Source: Ruminococcus sp. (GTDB lineage Bacteria > Bacillota_A > Clostridia > Oscillospirales > Ruminococcaceae). From it: a DNA stretch of 64,000 nt. Position numbers and translations under genes: made by a program. The notes beneath the pieces were generated by a model. The model saw nothing but the letters and a program-made list of their open reading frames with translations. It was not told the origin of the DNA and did not search any database. The stretch covers positions 26,406-90,405 of the forward strand of contig JAFVAN010000013.1 of assembly GCA_017480485.1 (NCBI GenBank), written 5' to 3'. Numbering within the stretch: the stretch's first letter is position 1; every line of letters starts with the position of its first letter. Shown in pieces: positions 51,674-60,374 of this stretch.

Positions 51674-52267
51674 TCAATATCTTGCCAGACTGCGGAGGGA
51701 CTGCTTTATAAGCTCCTCTGCCGAGAGGGAGGGGTCGAGCTTCGAGACGGCAGAGGCGGCCTCTGCTGCGGAGTAGCCAAGGACCTCGAGGGCTGTGATG
51801 GCCTCTCCAACATTCCCGCCGCCGATGGGGGCGGAGATGGACTTTTGGCCTCTCACCGAGATGGTCTCGCCGGCCACCTTGTCCTTTAGCTCAAGGCACA
51901 GGCGCTCGGCGGTCTTTTTGCCGATACCCTTGACCTGGGTGAAGCTCTTGACATCGCCCGTGGCCACCGCCAGAGCGAACTGCTGGGCGCTCATTGCCGA
52001 AAGGATGGCTATAGCCGCCTTAGGCCCCACTCCCGACACCGAGATCAGCAGCCGAAAGGTCCGCAGCTCCTCGGCGTCCGCGAAGCCGAAGAGCTCCACG
52101 TCGTCCTCCCGCACCGCAAGGTGAGTAAGAAGGGTCACAGTCTCCTTCCCCGCGATCCTTTGCAGGGTGGAAAGAGAGGTCTTGCAGGCATAGCCCACAC
52201 CCCCGCACTCAACAACGGCCAGCTCTGCCTCGGTATGTATCAGCTTTCCTGTGACGGAATATATCAT
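51674..52267 (-). CDS. ruvA: Holliday junction recognition protein
   Basis: The 197-residue protein has the OB-fold start (IYSVTGKLIHTEAELAVVEC), helix-hairpin-helix sites (LISVSGVGPKAAIAILSAM and TQVKGIGKKTAERLCLEL) and the C-terminal RuvB-binding domain (EAITALEVLGYSAAEAASAV). Overlaps ruvC by 4 bases as ATGA. It tetramerises on four-way junctions. Confidence 0.96.
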   Translation of the reverse strand: MIYSVTGKLIHTEAELAVVECGGVGYACKTSLSTLQRIAGKETVTLLTHLAVREDDVELFGFADAEELRTFRLLISVSGVGPKAAIAILSAMSAQQFALAVATGDVKSFTQVKGIGKKTAERLCLELKDKVAGETISVRGQKSISAPIGGGNVGEAITALEVLGYSAAEAASAVSKLDPSLSAEELIKQSLRSLARY

Positions 52268-52794
52268 ATATTGTTCATCTCCCGATCAATAGCGTTTTTG
52301 GCGTTTTTCTGTTCGAGGCGCCGCCTGCCAAGGGAAAGGCCGTGGGTGATGGCGATGGCCACGGCGTCGGCGGTGTCATCGGGCTTTATTATGTTTTTCA
52401 GGTGCAGCATATTCCTTACCATCTCCTGAACCTGATTTTTTTCCGCCCTGCCGTAGCCGACGATGGACGACTTCACCTGCAAGGGGGTGTATTCAAAGAT
52501 GGGTATATCCCGCTGGATGGCGGGCAGCAGGGTAACTCCCCTGGCCTGGGCCACGTCGATGGCGGTCTTTTCATTTGAGTTGAAGAACAGCTTTTCAATG
52601 CTCATCTCGTCGGGCTTGTACTGCCCCACGATCTGTGTCATATCGTCGTAGATGACCTTGAGCCGCTTATTAAAGGGCATATCTGCGGCGGTAGTGACGG
52701 CGCCGCAGGCCAGCAGCCGAAAGCTTGCTCCGCTGCACTCCACCACCCCGTAGCCCACGATGGCGTAGCCGGGGTCTATTCCGAGTATTATCAT
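52264..52794 (-). CDS. ruvC: Holliday junction resolvase
   Basis: The 176-residue nuclease has the four acidic sites: Asp in ILGIDPGYAIVGYG, Glu in MSIEKLFFN, and the Asp pair near the end in KPDDTADAVAIAITH. It makes paired nicks in Holliday junctions with RuvAB. Start lies 20 bp after the gene at 52815. Confidence 0.96.
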   Translation of the reverse strand: MIILGIDPGYAIVGYGVVECSGASFRLLACGAVTTAADMPFNKRLKVIYDDMTQIVGQYKPDEMSIEKLFFNSNEKTAIDVAQARGVTLLPAIQRDIPIFEYTPLQVKSSIVGYGRAEKNQVQEMVRNMLHLKNIIKPDDTADAVAIAITHGLSLGRRRLEQKNAKNAIDREMNNI

Positions 52795-52814
52795 TTATCC
52801 GTATCTCCGTATAC

Positions 52815-53441
52815 TTAATCGTCGATTATGCTCTTGACGGGGGCGTTGTCCCGCTCCTGCTGCTGGCGGCGGCGCTTTCTAATAAGCTTTACGAGCCAGA
52901 TCAGAAACAGAACAGCCGAGATGGCAGTCATCCCAAGGATGGGATATAGGCCGCGGGACCATTTTGTCGGCAGGTTCTGCTGCTCCTGGGTGAGGCCGAT
53001 GCCGTCGCCGACCCTTTCTCTGGCCTTGCCCACAATTTTTGCAGCGCCCGTCATAAAGAAGGCAGTACCGACCAAAACGGCGCCCAGCTGGGCGGGATAC
53101 TTGCTAAGGAAGGCGAGGATGATGCCCGCAACGAAAAACACGAGGCCTATCCCCAGCCAGAGGGCGGTGCGCTTTGGCATATCGTCCATCTGCTCCATAG
53201 TGATGCCGACGATGAAGATGCCGCCGTAATATAGCCCCGACCACAGGAACGGCACGAGCATAAGGAATTTAAGCACAAGGGAGGCGGCGCTGTCGAGCTT
53301 TTTTGCCTGTCGGCGGAGCTTTTTTGCGCTTCGGCTCTCTTCGGCCGGCTTTTCCCTTTCGGCCTTCTCCTCCTGCTCCCGTTTTTTTATTTCCTCAAGC
53401 TGTTTTTGACTTTGTTTTTTCAGCCTGTCCGATTTTGACAT
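52815..53441 (-). CDS. membrane protein with charged N-terminal coiled coil
   Basis: The 208-residue protein begins with a lysine/glutamate-rich helix (KSDRLKKQSQKQLEEIKKRE) of about 50 residues, then four hydrophobic segments (about residues 60-130 and 170-195). No enzymatic motif. The start at 53441 follows GGAGGTATATT; the upstream extension of the frame has no RBS. It heads the ruvC operon, but a functional link to recombination is not evident. Confidence 0.7.
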   Translation of the reverse strand: MSKSDRLKKQSQKQLEEIKKREQEEKAEREKPAEESRSAKKLRRQAKKLDSAASLVLKFLMLVPFLWSGLYYGGIFIVGITMEQMDDMPKRTALWLGIGLVFFVAGIILAFLSKYPAQLGAVLVGTAFFMTGAAKIVGKARERVGDGIGLTQEQQNLPTKWSRGLYPILGMTAISAVLFLIWLVKLIRKRRRQQQERDNAPVKSIIDD

Positions 53442-53498
53442 AATATACCTCCGAGGATGGGCTACAATATATGCATAAGCAAACGAAAAAATGCGCAC

Positions 53499-54238
53499 TA
53501 CACCACAATATAATATTATACCACACCCCTTTAAAAAAGTAAAGCTTTTTTTAGATCCCCCACCAAGGCCTCACCTGTGCTCCTGCCATAAGTCTCAGCG
53601 CCTCCCCGGAGGGGAGGTGGGCGCCCTTGTGGATGAGGCAGCGGTGCTGCCGTTCGGTGGGCTTTGTGCGGGTGGTCCTATCAGGGAGTGTGCAGAGTTT
53701 TTTCGCTCTCAGATGGCCTGTGCGGGTTTTGTTTTGAATACTCAGGGCTTTGAAAAACGCGAGCGCAAAAGCTTTCTACCGCACCATCTCTTTGCGCGAA
53801 AAGCCTAAACAAGGGGAGAAATAAGGGGAAGGGGAGCGCGAGGGGGAGGACCTTAAAAAGGGGGGAACAAGGTACCCATCACATCAGATCGCCGGGGAGC
53901 CCCCTCTTATGGTCCGCCCCCTCGCAACCGAGCGCAGCTGCGACGACCACCACAAAGAAACAGATCGAAGCAGAAGGCTTAAACACCTCCGAACGGAAAG
54001 CGCTTCGCTGTTCCTGCCTTGTGGAAGAAGCGGCGTGCCGCCGTTTACGCGACTTGCCCAGGCGGGGCACCGCCTTTTTTGGAAATCATTTCCTCTCCCG
54101 CATTTGCGCTTGATGTAATTATTGCACTGTATCTCATCCGACCCGACGGGAAAAATATTAACATAAAAACAAAGAACCTCCTTCTGACAGCGTATTACCG
54201 CCGTGGTTTGTGACATTATAATGAAAGGACGATCAAAA
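53499..54238. other. 740-bp intergenic region with repeat remnants
   Basis: No supported gene. The region holds a CCTCCCC/GGGGAGG hairpin near 53601-53617, a partial R1 repeat on the minus strand (GGCGGTGCCCCGCCTGGGCAA, 54061-54081 region) and the stretch GAACGGAAAGCGCTTCGCTG at 53992, which recurs at 59258. The last 40 bp lead into spoIVB, with GAAAGGACG as its ribosome-binding site. Confidence 0.6.
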
Positions 54239-55456
54239 ATGCGCAGAATATTCAAACGTGCCGCCGCCCTCCTTGGGGCCTTTTCTATCTCCGCCCTCGG
54301 GCTCGTCGGCTTCTATGGAGATCGGCTCCCCGATTTTTACTACCTTGCCGATGGGGACACGCTCTCTTTGAACTCCTCCTTCGCCGTTACCGTCGGCGAC
54401 AGGATCTCAGCCTCGGGAGATGACGGGATGATGATAAACAGCTCTGCCTTCGGGCCTTCGGGCCTGCGGGGCAATTCCTACACTGAGCACACCCTTATGC
54501 TCTTCGGAGCTATACCTATCAAGAATGTTACCACAGGCTCGGTCCGGCGGCCTATGCTCCTGCCCTGCGGCCAGCCCTTCGGGATAAAGCTGATGACCGA
54601 CGGCGTTATGGTCATCGGCCTCGAGGAGGTGGGCAGCAGCTGCCCCGCCTCCCAGTGCGGCATCAAAGTTGGCGACGTCATTACCGAGATCGACGGCCAG
54701 ACCGTCACCAGCAACAGGCGCATCAGCGAGATAATAAGCTCCACGGGCGGCGAGCCCTGCTCCGTAAGCTACAGTCGCAGCGGCAAAAAGCACCGCACCA
54801 CCCTTACCCCCGTGTACAGCGGCGGCACCTACAAGGCGGGTATGTGGGTGCGGGACTCCTCGGCGGGAATTGGCACCATGACCTTCTATGACCCCGCAAC
54901 GGGGGCCTTTGGGGGCCTCGGCCACCCCATCTGCGACGCCGACGCCGACCAGCCCGTGCCTATCTCTCACGGCACAGTGGGAGAGGTCAATATCACGGGC
55001 TGTGTCAGGAGCGAGCACGGCGACCCCGGGCAGCTGCTGGGAGAGTTCTCCTCCCGCGAGCCCTCGGGAGAGATAACCAAGAACATCTCGGAGGGCATCT
55101 TCGGCACCCTTGACGAAGCCCCCACAGGCAGTGAGCCCATCCCCCTTGCCATGAAGCAGGAGGTCCACACAGGCCCCGCCGTGATCTATTCCACCCTCGA
55201 GGGCTCCGAGCCCCAAGAATACACCGTCGAGATCGTAAGCATCGACCTTTCTGAGGACAGCGAGCACGACATGATAGTTCGGGTGACCGACGAGCGCCTG
55301 CTGGACAGTGCAGGAGGCATTGTTCGCGGGATGAGCGGCAGCCCCATCATTCAGGACGGTATGCTTGCGGGAGCGGTGACCCACGTTTTCATCGAGGACC
55401 CCACCCAAGGCTACGGCATCTTCGCCGAGGATATGTACACCAGCACGCTTTATTAA
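54239..55456 (+). CDS. spoIVB: SpoIVB peptidase (sporulation signalling protease)
   Basis: The 405-residue protein has an N-terminal membrane anchor (AAALLGAFSISALGLVGFYG), a PDZ domain (residues about 115-190; SQCGIKVGDVITEIDGQTV) and an S55 serine peptidase domain with GGLGHPICDAD (His) and VRGMSGSPIIQDG (Ser), plus the GTVGEVNITG strand. SpoIVB is secreted from the forespore and cleaves the SpoIVFA complex to activate sigma-K in the mother cell. The ATG at 54239 follows GAAAGGACGATCAAAA. Next to spo0A, as in most endospore formers. Confidence 0.95.
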   Translation: MRRIFKRAAALLGAFSISALGLVGFYGDRLPDFYYLADGDTLSLNSSFAVTVGDRISASGDDGMMINSSAFGPSGLRGNSYTEHTLMLFGAIPIKNVTTGSVRRPMLLPCGQPFGIKLMTDGVMVIGLEEVGSSCPASQCGIKVGDVITEIDGQTVTSNRRISEIISSTGGEPCSVSYSRSGKKHRTTLTPVYSGGTYKAGMWVRDSSAGIGTMTFYDPATGAFGGLGHPICDADADQPVPISHGTVGEVNITGCVRSEHGDPGQLLGEFSSREPSGEITKNISEGIFGTLDEAPTGSEPIPLAMKQEVHTGPAVIYSTLEGSEPQEYTVEIVSIDLSEDSEHDMIVRVTDERLLDSAGGIVRGMSGSPIIQDGMLAGAVTHVFIEDPTQGYGIFAEDMYTSTLY

Positions 55457-55589
55457 AGGTCAGAGGAGAGAGGCTGCTCCTCCGACCTCTCTCCTCTTGT
55501 TCCTAAAAAAGGCGAATTTGAGCAAAGAAAGCAGATTTGTTCTGAATTTGTGATATTTAAGCTGAATATTATTATAATTTGCACAAATA

Positions 55590-55596
55590 TGTCGAT
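55590..55596 (+). promoter_or_regulatory. candidate 0A box upstream of spo0A
   Basis: TGTCGAT, six of seven bases of the Spo0A box TGTCGAA, followed by AAAAA. It lies about 30 bp upstream of the -35 element of the spo0A promoter and could serve autoregulation. Confidence 0.4.
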
Positions 55597-55625
55597 AAAA
55601 AATTGACATATTTGGCAAAAAAGTA

Positions 55626-55654
55626 TTGATTTTTATATTCTGCCGTGTTAAAAT
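55626..55654 (+). promoter_or_regulatory. spo0A promoter
   Basis: TTGATT (55626-55631), a 17-bp spacer and TAAAAT (55649-55654), about 90 bp upstream of the spo0A start codon, in an AT-rich region between two GC-rich genes. Confidence 0.65.
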
Positions 55655-55746
55655 ATAGACAACGGAAGCAAGGGCGTTAGCCGCGGGTCGTGCGGTGTTG
55701 CCCAGGATCGGCCGATCACCCGAAATAAGACTATGGAGGAAAAACA

Positions 55747-56526
55747 ATGACAAGCAAGATAAAGATACTGATAGGCGACGACTCGGCGCAGTACGGGGTG
55801 AATTGCGCCTCTGCGCTGAGGAGTCTGGGATTTTTTGTGATAACGAGGCAGAAGGACGGGCTGGTGATCTTTGACGCCATTCGCAACGAGGCCCCCGACA
55901 TCGTGATGATCGACGCAGTGATGCCCAATCTGGACGCCATCGAACTGATAAAGAAGATAATGGCCTCCAGCTACAAAAAGCCCCAATTTATCGTGACCAG
56001 CGCCTACGAGAACTCCTTCATCGAGCAGCAGGTCATGGCTGCGGGAGCCTCATATTTCATGCTCAAGCCCTTTGACACCCGCATACTCTCGGACAGGATA
56101 AAGATGATGCTGGACATTGACACAGACCTGAATTCAGACCAAGCCCCGAAGGGCAGGCAGAACCCGAACCTTGACATCATCGTTACGGACATAATCCACA
56201 GGATAGGCGTTCCCGCCCACATCAAGGGCTATCACTATCTGCGGGAGGCCATAATGCTCTCGGTGGGAGACAAGGAGATGCTGGAGAGCGTTACAAAGCT
56301 ATTGTACCCCGCGGTGGCAAAGAAATTCAAGACCACGCCCTCTCGGGTAGAGCGGGCCATTCGCCACGCCATCGAGATCGCCTGGGACCGCGGCGACATC
56401 GACACCCTCAACAGCTACTTCGGCTACACCATCAACACAGGCAAGGGCAAGCCAACCAACTCCGAGTTCATTGCCCTCATCACCGACAAGATCTGCCTGA
56501 AATACAAGGCCACGCTCTCGGCTTAA
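55747..56526 (+). CDS. spo0A: sporulation master regulator Spo0A
   Basis: The 259-residue response regulator has an N-terminal receiver with D11, D12 and the phosphoacceptor D56 (VMIDAVMPN) and the Lys in FMLKPFDTR. The C-terminal sigma-factor-like DNA-binding domain is intact ([40 protein letters not shown]). It controls entry into sporulation by binding TGTCGAA boxes when phosphorylated. AGGAAAAACA precedes the ATG. A strong terminator follows. Gene order spoIVB-spo0A is that of endospore-forming Firmicutes. Confidence 0.97.
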   Translation: MTSKIKILIGDDSAQYGVNCASALRSLGFFVITRQKDGLVIFDAIRNEAPDIVMIDAVMPNLDAIELIKKIMASSYKKPQFIVTSAYENSFIEQQVMAAGASYFMLKPFDTRILSDRIKMMLDIDTDLNSDQAPKGRQNPNLDIIVTDIIHRIGVPAHIKGYHYLREAIMLSVGDKEMLESVTKLLYPAVAKKFKTTPSRVERAIRHAIEIAWDRGDIDTLNSYFGYTINTGKGKPTNSEFIALITDKICLKYKATLSA

Positions 56527-56637
56527 AAATGCACAATTTTTTTGGCGCTGCTTCACTGCAGCGCAAGGCGCGAAAAAGGGGCTGCTGCAGGATCGTCAAA
56601 GCTGCGCAGCTTCGCCATTTGCTTATAAAAAAACCCA

Positions 56638-56687
56638 AAACAAAGGGATATACCGCCCCGCAAGGGGTGGTATATCCCTTTGTTTAT
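56638..56687 (+). terminator. strong terminator after spo0A
   Basis: CAAAGGGATATACC and GGTATATCCCTTTG are perfect complements, extended by CCCC/GGGG around GCAA, followed by TTTATT. Confidence 0.9.
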
Positions 56688-56853
56688 TCTGTCGAGCCGC
56701 TTCACTGCTCGGACAAATGCCGTAAATGGATTTGTTAACTAAAACTTAATATCATGTTTACATAACATTTAAATCCTTCTCCGCTCCATGGTACTCTAAC
56801 ATATGAAAGAAAAAACCAGGACCATTTCAATACATATCATGGAGGGAAATAAT

Positions 56854-57852
56854 ATGAAGATCAAGATCTGTAAAAACTGCAAAAAGCTGATGCCCGTTGC
56901 GGCAAGACACTGCGGGAGCTGCGGCGCTGCCATGCCCGCCTTTGTAAACCTTACCGAGGAGCAGGAGCTTCGCGCCGTCAGGAAACTCAGCGGCGCCGAG
57001 CCCGTTGAAAAGACGGGCAAGTACAGGCTAATGAGCCTTGGGATGAAGGCCCTGCCCGCCATGTACTGCTTTGTGGGCTTCCTCATGCTCCGCGCCGCAG
57101 CGAGCTCACACAACGAGCACCTTGAGCACAGAAGGAGAATGGAGGCTTGGGAGAAGGCCCATTTCTCCAACTCCTCCCTTACCACCACCACGGACTCGGG
57201 TGACAGCTTCTTCTCGACCTGGTGCCTGCTGCTGGTGATAGGCGTTATCGTCGCCTCGCTGGTCTCCTTCTTTGTGCTCAGGAACAGGAGAGAGGAGCTT
57301 GTCAGGGAGTATCAGGGACGCGAGCGGTCCGAGCTCTATCGTTTCAGACAGACCTTCGCCATCGACCAGCCGGCTCCCACCTCTGCTCTGGCGCCCGCAC
57401 CCGCGAGGGCGGCGGCCCCTGCCGAGACCTCGGGAGTCCAGACCCTCCGTTTTTACAGCATCTGCGAGGCCAACCGCGCTCTGGCCCAGATGAGCGACGT
57501 TTCCGATGTCAAGGTAAACTACGACACCTCTACCGCCTACGGCCTCATCGCCAACCACACCGACCTTCGCAGCCTCACCGTTACGGTAGTAAGGACAGGC
57601 AGGGACACGGGCGCTGTCTGCCAGATAACCGACCACGAATACACCCGCCTCTACATCGAGGACCGCTCCAACATGGTGGACAAGCTGCAGGCGCTGAACC
57701 CTCATGTAAGGATAATGTCAGTCCAGAGCGTGACAAACAGCCGCGGTCAGACAGGCATAGGCATGATGCTTGGCATCGGTGTTGCTTCACACAGACACGT
57801 TTTCGTGCTCTACAGAGTGCGCCGCGACCAGCCCGCAGTTATCAATTTTTAA
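56854..57852 (+). CDS. zinc-ribbon membrane protein of unknown function
   Basis: The 332-residue protein begins with a double-Cys ribbon (ICKNCKKLMPVAARHCGSCG), then has two membrane segments (around residues 60-80 and 128-150; CLLLVIGVIVASLVSFFVLR), a Pro/Ala-rich linker (PAPTSALAPAPARAAAPAET) and a C-terminal globular domain (FYSICEANRALAQMSDVSDV, TAYGLIANHTDLRSLTVTVV) ending in VTNSRGQTGIGMMLGIG. The start at 56854 follows GGAGGGAAATAAT. No enzyme motif is visible; the ribbon plus membrane layout is common in cell-envelope proteins of this group. Confidence 0.7.
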   Translation: MKIKICKNCKKLMPVAARHCGSCGAAMPAFVNLTEEQELRAVRKLSGAEPVEKTGKYRLMSLGMKALPAMYCFVGFLMLRAAASSHNEHLEHRRRMEAWEKAHFSNSSLTTTTDSGDSFFSTWCLLLVIGVIVASLVSFFVLRNRREELVREYQGRERSELYRFRQTFAIDQPAPTSALAPAPARAAAPAETSGVQTLRFYSICEANRALAQMSDVSDVKVNYDTSTAYGLIANHTDLRSLTVTVVRTGRDTGAVCQITDHEYTRLYIEDRSNMVDKLQALNPHVRIMSVQSVTNSRGQTGIGMMLGIGVASHRHVFVLYRVRRDQPAVINF

Positions 57853-57967
57853 GCTGATGGCTTTGCCGAAACGGCCCTCCGCCCACACGACTTCCGGCGA
57901 AAGGCTGCCCCGCCCCCGAACGGATCCCGGCGACGAAGAGCCCCAAATACCGAGATAAATATCAGAA

Positions 57968-57994
57968 TTAGCACTCTTTTGTCGAGAGTGCTAA
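57968..57994 (+). promoter_or_regulatory. CIRCE operator (HrcA binding site)
   Basis: TTAGCACTC, nine bases, GAGTGCTAA: a perfect CIRCE element. A TTGACA lies about 25 bp further downstream. It marks the following heat-shock gene for repression by HrcA. Confidence 0.95.
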
Positions 57995-58185
57995 TTTTCA
58001 TCTTTCTATCACAAAAGCTTGACAAAGCGGTCATAATGCGGGGGTATCATATAGACAGTTAAAGAAAAGGAGCTGAGCCCGATGGAATAAGAAAAAGCAA
58101 GGACACGGACCAAAACAAAAAACAAGACATCACCCGCACAAGAGCGGTGAAATAAATACAGAAATAAAAAATGGAGGCATGACTT

Positions 58186-58626
58186 ATGTTTGGACTTACA
58201 CCCTTTGAAAGAAGATACGATCCCTTTGACATCTTTGATGATGATTTCTTTGCTCCTGCACCGCCGATGGGCAGACACGGCGCCCCTGCAAGGCCCGGAA
58301 TGATGCGCACCGACATCAAGGACGAGGGCGACAAATATGTGATGGAGGCAGAGCTCCCCGGCTTTAATAAGGAGGACATCAGCCTTGACATCACCGACAA
58401 TATGCTCACCCTCAGCGCCGAGCACAAGAGCGAGACCGAGGACAAGAAGGACAATTACGTCCGCCGCGAGAGGCACTTCGGCTCCTACAAGCGCAGCTTC
58501 GATCTTTCAGGCATCGACACCGAGGGCATCACTGCCGAGTACAGGAACGGCGTGCTCACCGTAGGCCTGCCGAAGAAGGTGGAGAAGAAGCCCGAGAGCA
58601 GAAAGCTCGAGATCACGGGTGAGTGA
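58186..58626 (+). CDS. small heat-shock protein, Hsp20 family
   Basis: The 146-residue chaperone has a proline-rich N-terminus (FDDDFFAPAPPMG), the alpha-crystallin domain (RTDIKDEGDKYVMEAELPGF, DISLDITDNMLTLSAEHK) with the AxxxNGVLTVGLPK motif near the end. It holds unfolding proteins during heat stress. A perfect CIRCE operator 190 bp upstream indicates HrcA control, and a strong terminator follows, so the gene is a single heat-shock unit. AATGGAGGCATGACTT precedes the ATG. Confidence 0.95.
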   Translation: MFGLTPFERRYDPFDIFDDDFFAPAPPMGRHGAPARPGMMRTDIKDEGDKYVMEAELPGFNKEDISLDITDNMLTLSAEHKSETEDKKDNYVRRERHFGSYKRSFDLSGIDTEGITAEYRNGVLTVGLPKKVEKKPESRKLEITGE

Positions 58627-58635
58627 TATGTAATT

Positions 58636-58668
58636 CAAGACCCCTGCCGTGCTGCGGCAGGGGTCTTG
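58636..58668 (+). terminator. terminator after hsp20
   Basis: CAAGACCCCTGCCG and CGGCAGGGGTCTTG form a perfect 14-bp stem with a five-base loop. The trailing T run is short (TTGCTG). Confidence 0.75.
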
Positions 58669-58733
58669 CTGCTGTGCGAAAAAGGCGGGGCCTATCGGTT
58701 TTGAGAAGCGGCAGGACACCGAGCGAAGCGCCG

Positions 58734-59003
58734 TCAATAGGCTGTAACGCTCTTAACGCCCTCGACGCGGCTTATCCTATGCAGAAGAGCATCTGCCCCG
58801 CCGCCAAGCCTGACCTCGGCCTCAAAGCGGGAGACGAGCCTGCCCTTATCGTCCTTGTACACCTTTGCCCTGTGGCCGCGTATATCCGCGCCCATGAAGG
58901 ATATCACCCCGCACAGCTCACTCACCAGCCCGATACGGTCGGCGGACAGCACCTCGACGGTAATGACCTCCGCCCCTGCTGCTGTTTTGTCATAAATGTT
59001 CAT
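58734..59003 (-). CDS. ACT-domain regulatory protein
   Basis: A single-ACT protein of 89 residues: VITVEVLSADRIGLVSELCG, VISFMGADIRGHRAKVY and RISRVEGVKSVTAY at the end. It resembles the stand-alone ACT proteins (YbbF/PheB-like) that bind amino acids. The start at 59003 follows AGGAAGTGAAGCAG. Partner enzyme unknown, as no biosynthetic gene is adjacent. Confidence 0.8.
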   Translation of the reverse strand: MNIYDKTAAGAEVITVEVLSADRIGLVSELCGVISFMGADIRGHRAKVYKDDKGRLVSRFEAEVRLGGGADALLHRISRVEGVKSVTAY

Positions 59004-59042
59004 CTGCTTCACTTCCTTTTTAATTTTACCTACCTTGCACAT

Positions 59043-59621
59043 AGGTTTACTGTATTATAACATATTGTTTGGAAAAATGCAAGACTTTTTGTACTATGCG
59101 CATACGGCGCAATGCCGCCTTTGGGTAGAAGGGTCCGGACCACAGGCTTGGTGTGACGGCGGGTCGCCGCTTAGAGTGAGCTTAAAGCATTGCCTGCTTT
59201 CATTCTGCACTAAGTCTGTACAACAGCGTAATAGCCCTCTTCTCCTGCGAACGGAAAGCGCTTCGCTGTTCCTGCTTTGCGGAAAAGGCGGAGTCGTTGC
59301 GGCGCAGCATTAAAGCCCCCACCCGGGATGAGTGGGGGCTGTTCTATTTGTGCTTCTTCGTTAGGTCGTGCTGCGCCGCGATTGAGGCCGATAGATTTGT
59401 GCGCGTTTCGCCGGGTCGGCGACCAGGGCGCTGCCCGATTTTCGTCCGAGTTTATGCGAGGACAAAATATACCTGCCAAGGGGCTAAGGCCGCCCCTTGG
59501 ATTCCGGCCAATGCGCTTCGCGGGTGGTGAAATGGCTTCTGCTCCTTCGCGAGGGAGCCCCCTAACATCACACCATTGTAAACGAGCTTGCGAGTGCACA
59601 CGCGACTTCGGCCGCCCGCCG
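59043..59621. repeat. intergenic region with R1 repeat and other repeat remnants
   Basis: No supported gene in 580 bp. It holds GAACGGAAAGCGCTTCGCTG at 59258 (also at 53992) and an inverted R1 copy at about 59535-59625 (TTCGCGAGGGAGCCCCC, then GTAAACGAGCTTGCGAGTGC and ACGCGACTTCGGCCG). The short frames in this region are products of these repeats. Confidence 0.65.
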
Positions 59622-60266
59622 TTAGGGCAACTGCTCTACCTCCGTCACATATATAATCTCGCAGGAGCCGTCGCCTGTGTCGCTGCGGATGGTGCTGGTG
59701 TACCACCAGAAGGAGGCACCGTCCTTGCCGAAGGCGTCAACATCTACAAGATATCCCTTCAGCTTGATGTGGTCTCCCGGAAGGATGCGCTTGATCTGCT
59801 TGCGGATGTCGGGGTTGGCGGGTATCAGGTGGTTGTTGGAAAGCTGCCTGTTCACCGTCGCAACATCCCCGATGAGCGCAAGGTCGGCGCCGTCGTTGAT
59901 CTTCCAGTATACGAACCTGCCCCTCTGGCTCCAGTGAAAGTTTATGCGGTCGTTGTACTCCGCCACATCTCCCCAGGCCAGCGCCACGTCTATGGGCGAG
60001 AGCTGGTCCGCGATGCCGAAGCCGTGGTGGCGGTTGGTGTGCACCACAAGGGCGTCAATCTCGTATTCGTACTTGAAGGTTATGAGCACGTTGTTGTCAT
60101 CGATGGTCACGTTCTTGTGGCCCGTGGTCTCGGTCTGTACAGGAGGCCGCAGCCCCGCGATGGCCCGGTGAGAGGCGCGGTTCAAAAAGATATACACGCC
60201 CACGAAAACCACCAGCAGTATGGGTACGGCGATCTTCGCTATCTGCTTTAGCCTGTACATGTCCAT
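59622..60266 (-). CDS. membrane-anchored protein of a conserved unnamed family
   Basis: The 214-residue protein has one N-terminal membrane helix (IAKIAVPILLVVFVGVYIFL) and an extracytoplasmic domain. Conserved-looking parts are DVALAWGDVAEYN, RFVYWKIN, NNHLIPANPDIRKQIKRILP followed by GDHIKLKGYLVDVD, and STIRSDTGDGSCEIIYVTEV. The GDxIxLxGxLV...SxxRxDTGxGxCE pattern is one I associate with a family also seen in Proteobacteria, of unknown function, perhaps binding oligonucleotide or polysaccharide ligands. It ends inside the R1 repeat zone. Confidence 0.65.
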   Translation of the reverse strand: MDMYRLKQIAKIAVPILLVVFVGVYIFLNRASHRAIAGLRPPVQTETTGHKNVTIDDNNVLITFKYEYEIDALVVHTNRHHGFGIADQLSPIDVALAWGDVAEYNDRINFHWSQRGRFVYWKINDGADLALIGDVATVNRQLSNNHLIPANPDIRKQIKRILPGDHIKLKGYLVDVDAFGKDGASFWWYTSTIRSDTGDGSCEIIYVTEVEQLP

Positions 60267-60374
60267 TTGCCTCGTCTCCTATCATAGATGCTAGAACGCT
60301 TCGCTTTCAGAAGCAAGAGGCAAGACAAGGTGCGCCTGCGGCGCGAATTTTTTCTAACCTCTAACTTCTAACCT

